DNA of 64,000 nt from Sycon ciliatum (GCF_964019385.1 NW_027044871.1:62001-126000); one strand, 5' to 3'; shown: positions 1 to 10,144, counted from the stretch's first letter. Numbers and translations are program-made. Notes: generated by a model not told the origin, from the sequence alone.

Positions 1-1073
1 TTTGGAGCTGGATGGCCTCCCTGAGACTTGTGTTTGTGGAGCAACTCTAACCACTGAGCATGCAATGGCTTGTCCTACTGGCGGCTACACCATCGCACGC
101 CATAATGATGTTCGCGATTTGCTGGCGGGTGTACTGTCGGAGGTATTGCCTGACGTGGAGGTGGAGCCAGTGCTAGCGCCATTTGATGGGGAGGATCTTC
201 CCCATCGTACAGCCAACAGGAAATCCGAAGCTCGCCTCGATGTGAGGGCGCGGGGTTTCTGGTCCACGCAGCAGGAGGCTTTTTTTGATGTTCGGGTGAC
301 TCACCCAAAGCCAAACCTGCTGTCGCGTCCAGAAGTCCAGCGCCATCTCCAAAAGCATGAAGGCATGAAAAAGCGGGAATACGGAGCGCGTGTTGTGAAT
401 ATAGACCGAGGCACGTTCACCCCGTTGGTTTTCGCCACGAATGGCATGTGTGGCCGGGAGGCAGACCGCTTTCTCAAGTGTCTTGCAGCCCAGTATGTCG
501 ATAAACACAGTGACTTGGCCTACTCGCTGGTTATGGGTCGATTGCGGTGCCTGCTCTCATTCACTTTGCTCCGTTGGGCAGTGACCTGTTTTCGTGGCTG
601 CCGTAGCTCCTACCAGAAAAAGTCAGTCAAGAATTTCAGGAGTTATTGTTTGATGGGTCGTTAGATAGAGGCCGGTGTTTGTGAGACTGCAATCATTTAA
701 TGTTTCTTCCTCAGTGGTGTAGGTAGATTCTGTTTTGTAAGCATAGTAGGACTACTTTTGTTTTGTAAGTCAATCTCATTCTCCACGCTTTGCTGTCATT
801 TGGTTATGTTTTAAAGTAGTTTTTATGACCTGATGTTTGTTTTTTATATTTGTAGTTCTATTGTTGACATCTTTTGTCTTTTCTTTTGGTTAAAAGGTTA
901 ACTTCATCCTCGTTTTCTTATTGCCTTGTATTGGAATTTGCCCATAAAAGTGGCTACGGTGTGATAATGCATTTTAATATTTCGTGTTTTAACATTATTT
1001 TCAGAAAATTGCTCTTACAATACCTTGCGTTTTATATTCATAATATTGTTGCCCGTAAAAGCGGCTTGGTCAC
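1..1073 (+). mobile_element. RLE-type non-LTR retrotransposon, copy A (3' part)
   Basis: The window opens inside this copy. It has the end of the ORF, a T-rich 3' UTR (665-1073) and then an (ATG)n tract. The UTR contains the motif TTGCCCRTAAAAGYGGCT twice, at about 936-954 and 1049-1067; the second copy is the last thing before the tail. The same terminal motif closes copies B, C, D, E and H, so it probably marks the element's 3' end and may be what the reverse transcriptase recognises (inference). The upstream RT part lies outside the window. Confidence 0.85.
2..664 (+). CDS. C-terminal CCHC + restriction-like endonuclease of RLE non-LTR element, copy A
   Basis: The reading frame is open at the window edge and ends at TAG 662-664, so this is the last 220 codons of a longer protein. 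It begins with a zinc-binding CCHC motif, C-x-C-x7-H-x3-C (residues 10-24), followed by RHN (33-35) and an LDV...FFDVRV segment (D80, D96). That order, CCHC then RHN then two spaced aspartates in beta-strand context, matches the C-terminal restriction-like endonuclease of early-branching non-LTR retrotransposons (R2/NeSL-like arrangement). It would nick target DNA in the nucleus for target-primed reverse transcription. Conserved features after the nuclease are FTPLVFATNG and a basic, cysteine-bearing LLRWAVTCFRGCR tail shared with all other copies here. The frame has no stop or shift, so this segment may be young. The exact clade is not determined. Confidence 0.8.
   Translation: MELDGLPETCVCGATLTTEHAMACPTGGYTIARHNDVRDLLAGVLSEVLPDVEVEPVLAPFDGEDLPHRTANRKSEARLDVRARGFWSTQQEAFFDVRVTHPKPNLLSRPEVQRHLQKHEGMKKREYGARVVNIDRGTFTPLVFATNGMCGREADRFLKCLAAQYVDKHSDLAYSLVMGRLRCLLSFTLLRWAVTCFRGCRSSYQKKSVKNFRSYCLMGR

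Positions 1074-1108
<35 letters not shown>
1074..1108 (+). repeat. (ATG)n microsatellite between copies A and B
   Basis: About 11 ATG units directly follow the terminal motif of copy A and directly precede the truncated start of copy B. Confidence 0.95.
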
Positions 1109-1525
1109 CGCGGCTTTTGGTCGTGGCAACAGGACGCTTACTTTGATGTGCGGATCACTCATCCCGCAGCGTCTGTGTTGTCTCGATCACAAGCCCTGAG
1201 TCAGCTGAAGTCTCACGAGCGAAACAAGAAAAATCAATACGCCAGCCGTGTGGTTAACGTGGAGCGCGGCTCCTTCACGCCACTTGTGTTCTCGACGTAC
1301 GGCTTTAGTGGCCCAGAAACTACTCAATTCCTGAAATCATTGGCCTCCCTGTTTGTTGAGCGCCATACTGAACTGAAGTACCCACTAGTAATGGGCATAC
1401 TACGCACCCGTTTGTCTTTCTGCTTGCTGCGATGGGCAGTCACCTGCTTCCGCGGTTGCCGCGGTTCGTACGGCAAGAGGCGACAGCCGAACTCATTTCT
1501 GGCCCAGTGCCGCCAGGCGGAGTAG
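1109..1525 (+). pseudogene. Truncated RLE domain of copy B
   Basis: The frame enters from the (GAT)n tract and reads RGFWSWQQDAYFDVRITHP, then an arginine/lysine-rich stretch, FTPLVFSTYG and LLRWAVTCFRGCRGS before TAG at 1523-1525. The first nuclease aspartate and the CCHC are missing because the copy is truncated; the second aspartate (FDVRI) remains. The frame is intact over about 139 codons, but without an RT or zinc finger it cannot be autonomous. The upstream poly-Asp codons are the microsatellite read through, not protein. Confidence 0.8.
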
Positions 1526-1734
1526 GGTGCTGCCTTTGGCCTCAACTTAATATAATGCTATTTGGTTTTTCCCCTTTTATTACTCTGTGTTCATTGCTTG
1601 TTTTTGTATTGATTTACTTCCTTGACTGCTTTTGTGTTTCATCATTTTCCGGTTGGTTTTGTGTTGATTTCCCCTGTTCACTTTACATATTGTAATGATA
1701 TACATTTGCTTTGCCCGTAAAAGAGGCTTTTCTC
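1109..1734 (+). mobile_element. RLE non-LTR retrotransposon, copy B (divergent family)
   Basis: A 5'-truncated copy that begins inside the nuclease domain at the (ATG)n edge. Its 3' UTR differs from copy A except for the terminal motif, here TTTGCCCGTAAAAGAGGCTT, followed by (ATG)n. This keeps the end signal but not the rest of the UTR, so B is a separate family. Confidence 0.8.

Positions 1735-1784
<50 letters not shown>
1735..1784 (+). repeat. (ATG)n microsatellite between copies B (+) and F (-)
   Basis: About 16 ATG units. The 3' end of copy B abuts the left side and the 3' end of minus-strand copy F abuts the right side, so two elements meet tail to tail in the same tract. Confidence 0.95.
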
Positions 1785-1787
<3 letters not shown>

Positions 1788-2190
1788 TGGGCAAACAAAA
1801 CACAATTTCCCAAGATGAAGGAGTGGAACCCTACACAAATAATAGTTTAAATGAATCCAACGCAAAGATCGTTTTTCCATGAAATACAACAAATGAACAC
1901 CATTACGTGCTTAAAGGCATGAAAGCAACAAAACAGCAACAAAAGGGTAAGCGCCATACCAATCCCGCATGCACAGTCAGGACACAGCACGATACTTAAC
2001 AAACTAGACCTGACTCGGCCACGGCAATCGAGACATCATGAAAACATCTCGCCGGATGGTGGTACCGTGACCGAGCCCCACGTATGCACAACACAGCAGC
2101 ACGCAGCAAAGCAAAAGACAGCCGACAGCGGAGCAAACCAATGACCTGGGAATAGTGAGATCCCGATGACTCGGCCTGCATCTGGCACAG
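1785..2190 (-). mobile_element. RLE non-LTR retrotransposon, copy F (3' fragment)
   Basis: About 97% identical by eye to the 3' end of copy G (2238-2650), in the same minus orientation, and 5'-truncated at the point reading ATCTGGCACAG on the plus strand. It retains the last ~55 codons of the ORF and the 3' UTR, which ends TTTGCCC plus a short A run against the (ATG)n tract. Confidence 0.85.
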
Positions 2191-2204
2191 GCATGATGAT
2201 GATG

Positions 2205-2237
<33 letters not shown>
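2191..2237 (-). repeat. (ATG)n stub and 30-base A tail of copy G
   Basis: Between F and G lies a five-unit ATG remnant followed by about 30 T (an A tail on the minus strand) that directly joins the GTTTGCCC end of copy G. This family therefore has a poly(A)-like tail as well as the microsatellite, unlike family A. Confidence 0.85.
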
Positions 2238-4157
2238 GGGCAAACAAAACACAATTTCCCAAGATGAAGGAGTGGAACCCTACACAAATAATAGTTTAAA
2301 TGAATCCAACGCAAAGATCGTTTTTCCATGAAATACAACAATTGAACACAATTACATGCTTAATTACATGCTTAAAGGCATGAAAGCAACAAAACAGCAA
2401 CAAAAGGGTAAGCGCCATACCAATCCCGCATGCACAGTCAGGACACAGCACGATACTTAACAAACTAGACCTGACTCGGCCACGGCAATCGAGACATCAT
2501 GAAAACATCTCGCCGGATGGTGGTACCGTGACCGAGCCCCACGTATGCACAACACAGCAGCACGCAGCAAAGCAAAAGACAGCCGACAGCGGAGTAAACC
2601 AATGACCTGGGAATAGTGAGATCCCGATGACTCGGCCTGCATCTGGCACAGTCTCTTGAGGAACACATTGCACAGCCTCCCACAACCACCATGCACAGAG
2701 AACACGAGAGGTGTGAAAGCGGCTCTTTCTACATTTGTGACTCTTGGCCCATATTCGTTCCACTTACGCCGCTCGTGCTGCTGGTACAATGCAGGAAGGG
2801 TTCTGGACCCGTAGGAAGGAGCATCTGGGCAAAATACCCTTACATCAAAAAAAGCTTCCTCCCCACGGGTCCAAAACCCTCGAGCGGCTATGTCCAGGCG
2901 CGCATCCTCTCGGCGGTTCGTTGACCGAAGAGGAAACCTCTCACCAGAAAGAGGTTGCAGCGCTGGTTCTGTCGAAACGGCAGTGCAGACTTCAGTCAAT
3001 TCCCTCGCCAGCAGGTCACGTATCTCGTTATGACGAAGTGTCGGGAAGCCGCCCCTGGCGCAACATAGCTGATGCTCAACTGAGAACAGCTCACCACACA
3101 CACAGGTTGCTGGTGTATTGGCTAGCGGCCATGCATATCTCAATGCCAGAGCATCCCGGAAGTCACGCTTGGTGAGACGAAAGCCATGCTCCGCCAGGGG
3201 CAGCACGCTCAGCCATGAGGATGATCCTTTCTCCGTGTGTTCTTCTATTCGTCGCTTCGTCATCTCATCGCTCGTGTCCACTATTTTGTTCCTGGCTGCC
3301 TTTGCGCGCTCCCGGTTTTCGGTGTGGACGACACGCTTTTTGTGACGCATTTCATCGATCATCCTCTGAAAGGGGGTACCAGCACCAGCAACATCAGCAG
3401 CCACATCCGGTCCAGGGTTTGAGTTGCCAGCGACCTCCCGCGGCTGCACCTCCGTTGCCGTCATCGTGGGAGTGGGAGACGCTCCACCACGGTCAGCAGT
3501 ATCTGCAGAAGCCGGCACATCTCCAGCGAGAGAAATTGGATCGCTATCCTTAGCGAAATCGCCCAGAACCTCCTTCACCATAGGTCCGGACACTTGCTTG
3601 GAGCCCTGGTGCTCAAACCGTGGTCGAGTCGTGAGGTCCGGAAGGGCCATCCCACCATCCCGTGTCGGGAGCTTTAGAATATCAATGTCTTTCAGAGGCA
3701 CGCTCGGTTGTCCCACGAGCTCCGGTAGAAGTGAGGAGTGAAGCTCCCGCTCCAACGGCGCCAAGTCCTCCGCAGAAACAGACATAGTTCGAAACACATA
3801 GTTCCATCTGTTGACTAAGCCATGGGTCAACGCAGAGTATGCTGCATGCGGCTCTGATGCGGCATAATTTGCCAAAATCTCTGTATGTTTCACCCACTCT
3901 TCTACTTTTGTCTCTTTGAATTCTCCGAGGAATGCCTCAGTCCCGATAGCAGCGCCCAGATACTGTACGCCACGAGACTTGACGTGGATAGTTGTGTCAC
4001 CAAAAGTCTCGGCAGCCAAGGACTCAAAGCCAGGCTTGACGAGTAGTTGCGTTTTTGTTTCGTTGATGTTGTAGCCGTATTTTTGGCCCTCTTCCTTAAG
4101 GAGGTTGTACCACTTTCGCAATGGGGAGAGCCCTCCGGCAGCTGCCGAGTCATCTGC
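2238..4157 (-). mobile_element. RLE non-LTR retrotransposon, copy G (about 1.9 kb)
   Basis: The longest uninterrupted RLE copy. It is 5'-truncated at the RT active-site motif and bounded on the right by (GAT)n at 4159-4194. Copy F is a shorter member of the same family immediately downstream, in the same orientation. Confidence 0.85.
2457..4157 (-). pseudogene. RT thumb, linker, CCHC and RLE domains of copy G (5'-truncated)
   Basis: One open frame of about 565 codons. The first codons after the microsatellite read ADDSAAAGG, so truncation fell at the Y/F-A-D-D catalytic motif of the RT palm. Next come the RT thumb region (LVKPG, YLGAAIGTEAFL, PHAAYSALTHGL), a Pro/Thr/Ala-rich linker and a basic segment (KKRVVHTENRERAKAARNK), then CCHC (C-x-C-x7-H-x3-C in TCVCGELFSVEH), RHN, and LDI...FFDVRV of the restriction-like nuclease. 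The order RT-linker-CCHC-RLE is that of site-specific non-LTR elements. No stops or shifts are seen, so it is damaged only by truncation. Confidence 0.85.
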
Positions 4158-4158
4158 A

Positions 4159-4194
<36 letters not shown>
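4159..4194 (+). repeat. (GAT)n/(ATG)n microsatellite between copies G (-) and C (+)
   Basis: Twelve units. Head-to-head junction: the truncated 5' ends of minus copy G and plus copy C both lie against it. Confidence 0.95.
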
Positions 4195-4891
4195 CAGCGC
4201 GTGTTGTGAATATAGACCGAGGCACATTCACCCCGTTGGTTTTCGCCACGAATGGCATGTGTGGCCGGGAGGCAGACCGCTTTCTCAAGTGTCTTGCAGC
4301 CCAGTATGTCGATAAACACAGTGACTTGGCCTACTCGCTGGTTATGGGTCGATTGCGGTGCCTGCTCTCGTTCACTTTACTCCGTTGGGCAGTGACCTGT
4401 TTTCGCGGCTGCCGTAGCTCCTACCAGAAAAAGTCAGTCAAGAATTTCAGGAGCTATTGTTTGATGGGTCGTTAGATAGAGGCCGGTGTTTGTGAGACTG
4501 CAATCATTTAATGTTTCTTCCTTAGTGGTGTAGGTAGATTCTGTTTTGTAAGCATAGTAGGACTACTTTTGTTTTGTAAGTCAATCTCATTCTCCACGCT
4601 TTGCTGTCTTTTGGTTATGTTTTAAAGTAGTTTTTATGACCTGATGTTTGTTTTTTATATTTGTAGTTCTATTGTTGACATCTTTTGTCTTTTCTTTGGG
4701 TTTTAAAAGGTTAACTTCATCCTCGTGTTCCTATTGCCTTGTATTGGAATTTGCCCATAAAAGTGGCTACGGTGTGATAATGCATTTCTATAAATTATTT
4801 CGTGTTTTAACATTATTTTCAGAAAATTGCTCTTACAATACCTTGCGTTTCATATTCATAATATTGTTGCCCGTAAAAGCGGCTTGGCCAC
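4195..4891 (+). mobile_element. RLE non-LTR retrotransposon, copy C (family A)
   Basis: Differs from copy A by only a few substitutions over its ORF end (4197-4475, residues from ARVVNIDRG to the stop TAG) and 3' UTR. It starts after the nuclease active site, so it is non-functional. It ends with the terminal motif plus (ATG)7. Confidence 0.85.
4197..4475 (+). pseudogene. C-terminal ORF fragment of RLE copy C
   Basis: Ninety-two codons identical or nearly so to the end of the copy A protein, starting at ARVVNIDRGTF and ending with the same stop. CCHC, RHN and both nuclease aspartates are absent through 5' truncation. Only the conserved basic C-terminus (LLRWAVTCFRGCR) is kept. Confidence 0.85.
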
Positions 4892-4912
4892 ATGATGATG
4901 ATGATGATGATG
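4892..4912 (+). repeat. (ATG)7 between copies C and D
   Basis: Seven perfect units. Confidence 0.95.
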
Positions 4913-5016
4913 CATTTTTATATTTCGGTTTTTAACATTATTTTCAGAAAATTGCTCTTACAATACCTTGCGTTTTATATTCTAAATATTGTTGCCCGTA
5001 AAAGCGGCTTGGTCAC
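4913..5016 (+). mobile_element. RLE copy D: 104-bp 3'-end-only insertion
   Basis: Matches only the last ~104 bp of the family-A 3' UTR (compare 5432-5534) and is bounded on both sides by (ATG)n. It contains no coding sequence but keeps the terminal motif TTGCCCGTAAAAGCGGCTT. It is an extreme 5' truncation. Confidence 0.85.

Positions 5017-5049
<33 letters not shown>
5017..5049 (+). repeat. (ATG)11 between copies D and E
   Basis: Eleven perfect units. Confidence 0.95.
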
Positions 5050-5534
5050 TTTTCGTGGCTGCCGTAGCTCCTACCAGAAAAAGTCCGTCAAGAATTTCAG
5101 GAGTTATTGTTTGATGGGTCGTTAGATAGCGGCCGGTGTTTGTGAGACTGCAATCATTTAACGTTTCTTCTTTAGTGGTGTAGGTAGATTCTGTTTTGTA
5201 AGCATAGTAGGACTACTTTTGTTTTGTAAGTCAATCTCATTCTTCATGCTTTGCTGTCATTTGGTTAAGTTTTAAAGTAGTTTTTATGACCTGATGTTTG
5301 TTTTTTATATTTGTAGTTCTATTGTTGACATCTTTTGTCTTTTCTTTGGGTTAAAAGGTTAACTTCATCCTCGTTTTCTTATTGCCTTGTATTGGAATTT
5401 GCCCAAAAAAATGGCTACGGTGTGATAATGCATTTTTATATTTCGTGTTTTAACATTATTTTCAGAAAATTGCTCTTACAATACCTTGCGTTTTATATTC
5501 ATAATGTTGTTGCCCGTAAAAGCGGCTTGGTCAC
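5050..5534 (+). mobile_element. RLE copy E (family A, 3' end)
   Basis: Begins in the codons FRGCRSSYQKK at the very end of the ORF (stop TAG 5123-5125), then the family-A 3' UTR, terminal motif, and (ATG)4 at 5535-5546. After that comes an unrelated element. Confidence 0.85.
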
Positions 5535-5546
5535 ATGATGATGATG

Positions 5547-6200
5547 AGGAGGATAGGCTTCATTATTCAGGCAAGAATAGGTGCTGCGAATAGAGCGTCA
5601 CAAACTGAGCTCCAGGCTTTGTATGTTCTCTGCCCTCATTCTGCCTATCCTGTTGTATAACTGCGGACTGTGGGAACTGACACAGCAACTCAGTAATCGG
5701 CTGGACGCATGGTACCAAAGAAAATTGCGATACCTGCTTGGTGTTCTGTACCCTCACCACATGTCGAATGCTACGGTGTACTCCTCAACGCGACAAGACC
5801 CAGTCAGCACTACCTGTTGCAGACGTCGGCTGCTCTGGCTGGGCCATATTGTTCGCGAAGGACGTAACTCAGCGTCATACCAAGCACTGGAAATGGCAAT
5901 TAATACCCGGGACATCAAGCGCCCACGTCGCCGACCCCATCTCAGATGGACTGAAAGTATAAAAAATGATCTAAAGCACGCAAATATTGATATTTCTGAC
6001 TGTTTTGAACTGGCTCTAGACAAGGGAAAATGGCTGATGCTTGTGAAAAAATGTGGTGCGCTTGCGTAGTTGTTCTTACTGCGATACGTTCTAACAATAA
6101 TGAGATGCCTTTTGTTGGCTCTTCTGCCTGGATTTCGTTGACAGATGGGTTAAGCCCATGGATCCTACCAAGAATGACATGCGAACTGTAACTATTATTG
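5547..6200 (+). mobile_element. Fragment of another non-LTR retrotransposon (RT C-terminus)
   Basis: Contains the ORF remnant described next and a 3' part ending near TATTATTGTTATTACAGG. It starts directly after the last ATG tract. No target duplication could be recognised. Confidence 0.6.
5551..6069 (+). pseudogene. C-terminal RT region of a non-LTR element with RRRLLWLGH motif
   Basis: From 5581 the frame is open to TAG 6067-6069 (about 162 codons). It carries LPILLYNCGLWEL, RLDAWYQRKLRYLLGV and RRRLLWLGHIVRE, then a basic RPRRRPHLRWTESIKNDL segment. These blocks are typical of the region downstream of the RT thumb in APE-type non-LTR elements that share a conserved WLGH(V/I) motif. The RT core is missing. 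The clade is not certain. Upstream sequence 5551-5580 looks like the same protein in a shifted frame (QARIGAANRA). Confidence 0.65.
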
Positions 6201-6585
6201 TTATTACAGGCTACATGAAGTCATAACTCATGAGATCCGACCCTCATCTGGTCTTGAAAAGGTGCAGCTGTAAGTGCAACGCATTGTACGGGTACGTACA
6301 GGACTTTGTGGACACGTAACACATTTAGCACTTTGTCCGCTGTATGTAGCAATGCAGTTATGTACATACCAATAAATGTACAGTCATGTACAGTGGTATT
6401 TTACACAGTTATACACCAGTACTCGAAGGCGGTCTCTTGGCTACAAATTCTTCCAAAAATAATAAAATCCAAATTTTCGGGCCAGGCCCATCTTCAGGAA
6501 GAATAATTCCAGAACAAAGACTATGGTTATTATATCTGACAAAAACGATGGGAAAATAGCACCAAAAGAAATAGAGAGCGCGAAC
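6201..6585. other. No feature recognised
   Basis: AT-rich sequence without a coding signal or recognised repeat. Confidence 0.5.
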
Positions 6586-6586
6586 A

Positions 6587-6665
6587 AAACCAGCAGCAAC
6601 AGCAGCAGCATAAGCAGCAAGAGCAGCAGCATAAGCCGCAACAAGAGCAGTAAAAACACACGAAG
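6587..6665 (+). repeat. Imperfect (AGC)n tract
   Basis: CAG/AGC-rich, degenerate trinucleotide repeat with ATA and AAG interruptions. Confidence 0.7.
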
Positions 6666-6682
6666 CAGGCTAGAACATTGCA

Positions 6683-7604
6683 ATCCTGGGTCCTGTCCTC
6701 TTTAACCTGTCCGTCCGAGCTCTGCCATCATGTACCATCACGAGCAAGGTTCGGCAGTTTGCAGAGGACGTGTCTATTGTATAAGGCAGGCAGGAACTTG
6801 CAGCAACTCACTGATGATCTCTCTGCTGACATATCTGTCATCAGAGAGTACCTAAGTGACCGAGCTCTCAAACTTAATGACTACAAGACTCAATTTCATC
6901 ATAAGACAAAAAAATGTGGTCCTCCTAACATCTGCCCTCGGCTCGGCGATGTCCTCATATCCCCAACACCAACGGTGAAGTATCTTGGTCTCACCATTAA
7001 CGAACATCTATCCTTCTCCTCATATGTCACTGAAGTTGAGTAAAAGGTCGGAACAAAACTTGCCATGTTCCGCAAGATCAGGGACAATCTGACACCAGCT
7101 GCGAGAAAGACCTTCTACTGCTCATTTATTCAAGCACACCTTGAGGATGGTTCTAATGCGTTAGTACACTGCCTTCACACCACGCAACATGATAAACCAA
7201 CTCGTATTGCTAACCGCGCTGTTAGGATTGTTTTTGGTTTCCTTTGGCACTATGATGTTTCAGTCTTACACACCAGATATGGCCTTGCTCCTATTGCACT
7301 GCGCTATCAGCTTAAACTGTATATTCTTGTCTTTCGGGCCCTAAGAGGCATGTGTAGCACTCTGCTCTCTGATTGCTTCTGCCTTCGTTCTGCCACAACA
7401 CACACAACTGCCCGTACACGTTCCCAGTCCATAGATGCACTTCCTCTGCCTAAAGCACGCAATCGTTATGGCTTATTCGCTTTGAGCATTCTGGCTTCTG
7501 ACCCCTGGAATTCTCTTCCAGCTGACATTCGCTCTTGCTCCTCGCTTTCACTATTCCGCAAATCTGTACGTGATCACATAGGGTACCCTGTAAAAAGTCC
7601 TTAG
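6683..7604 (+). pseudogene. Degenerate RT of an APE-type non-LTR retrotransposon (CR1/L2-like)
   Basis: Three pieces in different frames. About 6683-6790 reads GPVLFNLSVRALPS then FAED where a functional RT has F/Y-A-D-D, followed by a stop. About 6780-7043 reads LSDRALKLNDYKTQF and TPTVKYLGLTINEHLSF (RT motif after the active site). 7065-7604 reads FRKIRDNLTPAARKTFYCSFIQAHLEDG, TRIANRAVRIVFG and DPWNSLPADIRSCSSLSLFRKSVRDH, the usual C-terminal end of this group. The substituted catalytic aspartate and at least two frameshifts make it dead. An (AAT)n tail follows at 7633-7652, as often seen at the 3' end of CR1/L2-type elements. Confidence 0.75.
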
Positions 7605-7632
7605 GCCTGCGGGCATTGCCCTATTCAAAATT

Positions 7633-7652
7633 TAAATAATAATAATAATAAT
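7633..7652 (+). repeat. (AAT)n 3' tail of the preceding non-LTR remnant
   Basis: Short AAT tract ending in a C-rich run. Confidence 0.7.
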
Positions 7653-7822
7653 CCCCGCTCCCCCCCCCCAACCAACCAGTAGCATCACACCATTCCCAGC
7701 AAAAGTAAGCGGCGTATGATTGTACTGGTACAAAAAGGACAAACTGAACATATCAGTGACTAAATAACGCCCAAGCACCTAAACATCGCCCAAAAGTGTG
7801 CAGCTGACGTCGGTGCTGCAGT

Positions 7823-8562
<740 letters not shown>

Positions 8563-8594
8563 TATCCTTGGTGATGTTCGTGCCTGGACAGCAC

Positions 8595-8602
8595 TATATA
8601 AG
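8595..8602 (+). promoter_or_regulatory. Candidate TATA box, alpha unit 1
   Basis: CACTATATAAGTGG lies about 40 bp upstream of the ribozyme and is conserved in unit 2. A Pol II start about 30 bp downstream would put the hammerhead near the RNA 5' end (inference). Confidence 0.4.
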
Positions 8603-8640
8603 TGGTGCTCTTCAGGCACAATCTTCCTAAGCCTACTCAA

Positions 8641-8686
8641 GCTCAACTGATGAGGGGTGAAATCCCCGAAACACTGTGTATTGAGC
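8641..8686 (+). ncRNA. Hammerhead ribozyme alpha-1
   Basis: Core CTGATGA (8647-8653) and GAAA (8668-8671) enclose helix II, GGGG/CCCC with loop TGAAAT. Helix III is ACA/TGT with loop CTG; cleavage is predicted after A8680 (GTA). Helix I is GCTCAA (8641-8646) paired perfectly with TTGAGC (8681-8686). Helix I is the open one, so the topology is type I. All invariant core positions are present. Confidence 0.85.
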
Positions 8687-9074
8687 AGGGAGTGGTGCTT
8701 TCTTGCAGGTTTGCCGAGTCGAAGGTTCGATGGACTTCTCGTGTTTTCTGGATGGCAGTCGTGAGTCAGTCAAGTGTCAAGTCGTCGGCGGAATAGCGCG
8801 AGGTCCAGTGTGGGAGCAAACCCATTCCTAAACAAAATCATCGCCGAAGTCGCAACATCTACTTCGTACTGTTGTGCCCAGCGTGGGCGTGCGACTAGCT
8901 GGTTTGGAGGTGACAGCGTTGTGAATGACCGAGGGTCCTCTACGTCTGTTCTCACCGTCCAGGAGCGATAACTGACTCACGCTGCTATCTGGTGTTCACA
9001 AGGTGTTTGTCGCGTTGGAAACGGAGTGTCTCTATAAGTTTGTACCCCTGGTGATGTTTGTGCCTGGACAACAC

Positions 9075-9082
9075 TATATAAG
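9075..9082 (+). promoter_or_regulatory. Candidate TATA box, alpha unit 2
   Basis: Same ACTATATAAGTGG block as in unit 1, at the same distance from its ribozyme. Confidence 0.4.
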
Positions 9083-9120
9083 TGGTGCTCTTCGGGCACA
9101 ATCTTCCTCAGCCTACTCAA

Positions 9121-9166
9121 GCTCAACTGATGAGGGGTGAATTCCCCGAAACACTGTGTATTGAGC
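9121..9166 (+). ncRNA. Hammerhead ribozyme alpha-2
   Basis: Same structure as alpha-1, with one substitution in the helix II loop (TGAATT). Core and helices I and III are intact. Confidence 0.85.
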
Positions 9167-9367
9167 AGGGAGTGGTGCTTTCTTGCAGGTTTGCCGAGTC
9201 GAAGGTTCGATGGACTTCTCGTGTTTTCTGGATGGCAGTCGTGAGTCAGTCAAGTGTCAAGTCGTCGGCGGAATAGCGCGAGCTCCAGTGTGGGAGCAAG
9301 CCCATTCCTAAACAAAATCATCGCCGAAGTCGCAACCTCTATTTCGTAAATATTAATCAAAATGTAC

Positions 9368-9540
9368 TCAGATGGAGAGCCAAGGTTTAATTTATACAAA
9401 AGAGAAAGACCAAGGAACTATAAGTTACGCTATACTGTCCACTAACACCACCAGGTACTAAACAATCAGCTCATGCGATAACATTGCAGGACACTGAGCG
9501 ACGGTACTGACGTTCTACAACTAACTGGCTAACAATGTTA
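9368..9540 (-). repeat. Dispersed repeat R1, inverted copy
   Basis: Reverse complement of 9590-9785: shares the blocks reading TAGTTCCTTGGTCTTTCTC and AATGTTATCGCATGAGCTG. Together they form an inverted pair about 20 bp apart. Confidence 0.75.
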
Positions 9541-9563
9541 TGTAATTTCTATAACTTAGAACC

Positions 9564-9788
9564 TTCCAAGTTGGAAGGCTGTTGGAGTGCGCATCCAAGA
9601 TGTGCTAGAGCTGTTAGCCAGTTAGTTTTAGAACGTCAGTACCGTCGGTCAGTGTCGTGCAATGTTATCGCATGAGCTGATTGTTTAGTAACTGGTGGTG
9701 TTAGTGGACAGTATAGCGTAACTTGTAGTTCCTTGGTCTTTCTCTTTTGTATAAATTAAACCTTGGCTCTCCATCTGAGTACATTCCT
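9564..9788 (+). repeat. Dispersed repeat R1, direct copy
   Basis: Starts ACCTTCCAAGTTGGAAGGCT (self-complementary) and runs to the hammerhead at 9790. Related copies lie at 10145-10366, 26375-26504 (-), 30350-30570 and the matching distal positions. No coding potential. Confidence 0.7.
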
Positions 9789-9789
9789 G

Positions 9790-9838
9790 CACACCTGATG
9801 AGCCGTCTTTATCTATACGGCGAAACGATCGTCGTGTG
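9790..9838 (+). ncRNA. Hammerhead ribozyme, R1-associated
   Basis: CTGATGA (9795-9801), helix II GCCGT/ACGGC with a 10-base loop, GAAA (9822-9825), very short helix III (AC/GT, loop GATC), cleavage predicted after C9833 (GTC), helix I CACAC (9790-9794) with GTGTG (9834-9838). The very short helix III is characteristic of hammerheads in Penelope-like elements. Confidence 0.8.
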
Positions 9839-10144
9839 AAACTGCTGCTTGTTACCGCTGCTTATTGTCCATCTAAATTGTCATAGTCGAAGTACAGTGC
9901 TGTTTTACTGAGGTGTTCGTTTTTTCATGATTCTTGTTCGCATAGCTTCCCCTTTTATTGATCTTCGCATCTCTTGAGCCACACACGTTGTGTGGGATGT
10001 TGCTTTGCGTTCTGGAATCGTGGTTTGACCGTATTGTCCAATGGTCTTGCCAGTATCGTCATCGACATGCATGAACATCCGCCAACGTCCTTCACAGCTG
10101 AGACTTTCAGCTCGTGCTTATCTTGCTTGCGCTCACCTTCCCCT

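Larger units (their letters stand above)
8563..9345 (+). mobile_element. Hammerhead-bearing tandem dimer, 480-bp period (family alpha)
   Basis: Two direct copies of one unit (8563-9041 and 9042-9345, the second shorter), 480 bp apart and more than 95% alike where they overlap. Each has a TATATAAG box, a hammerhead ribozyme about 40 bp downstream and no meaningful ORF. Non-coding tandem units with self-cleaving ribozymes are the hallmark of retrozymes; tandem terminal repeats of a Penelope-like element are an alternative. Confidence 0.65.
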
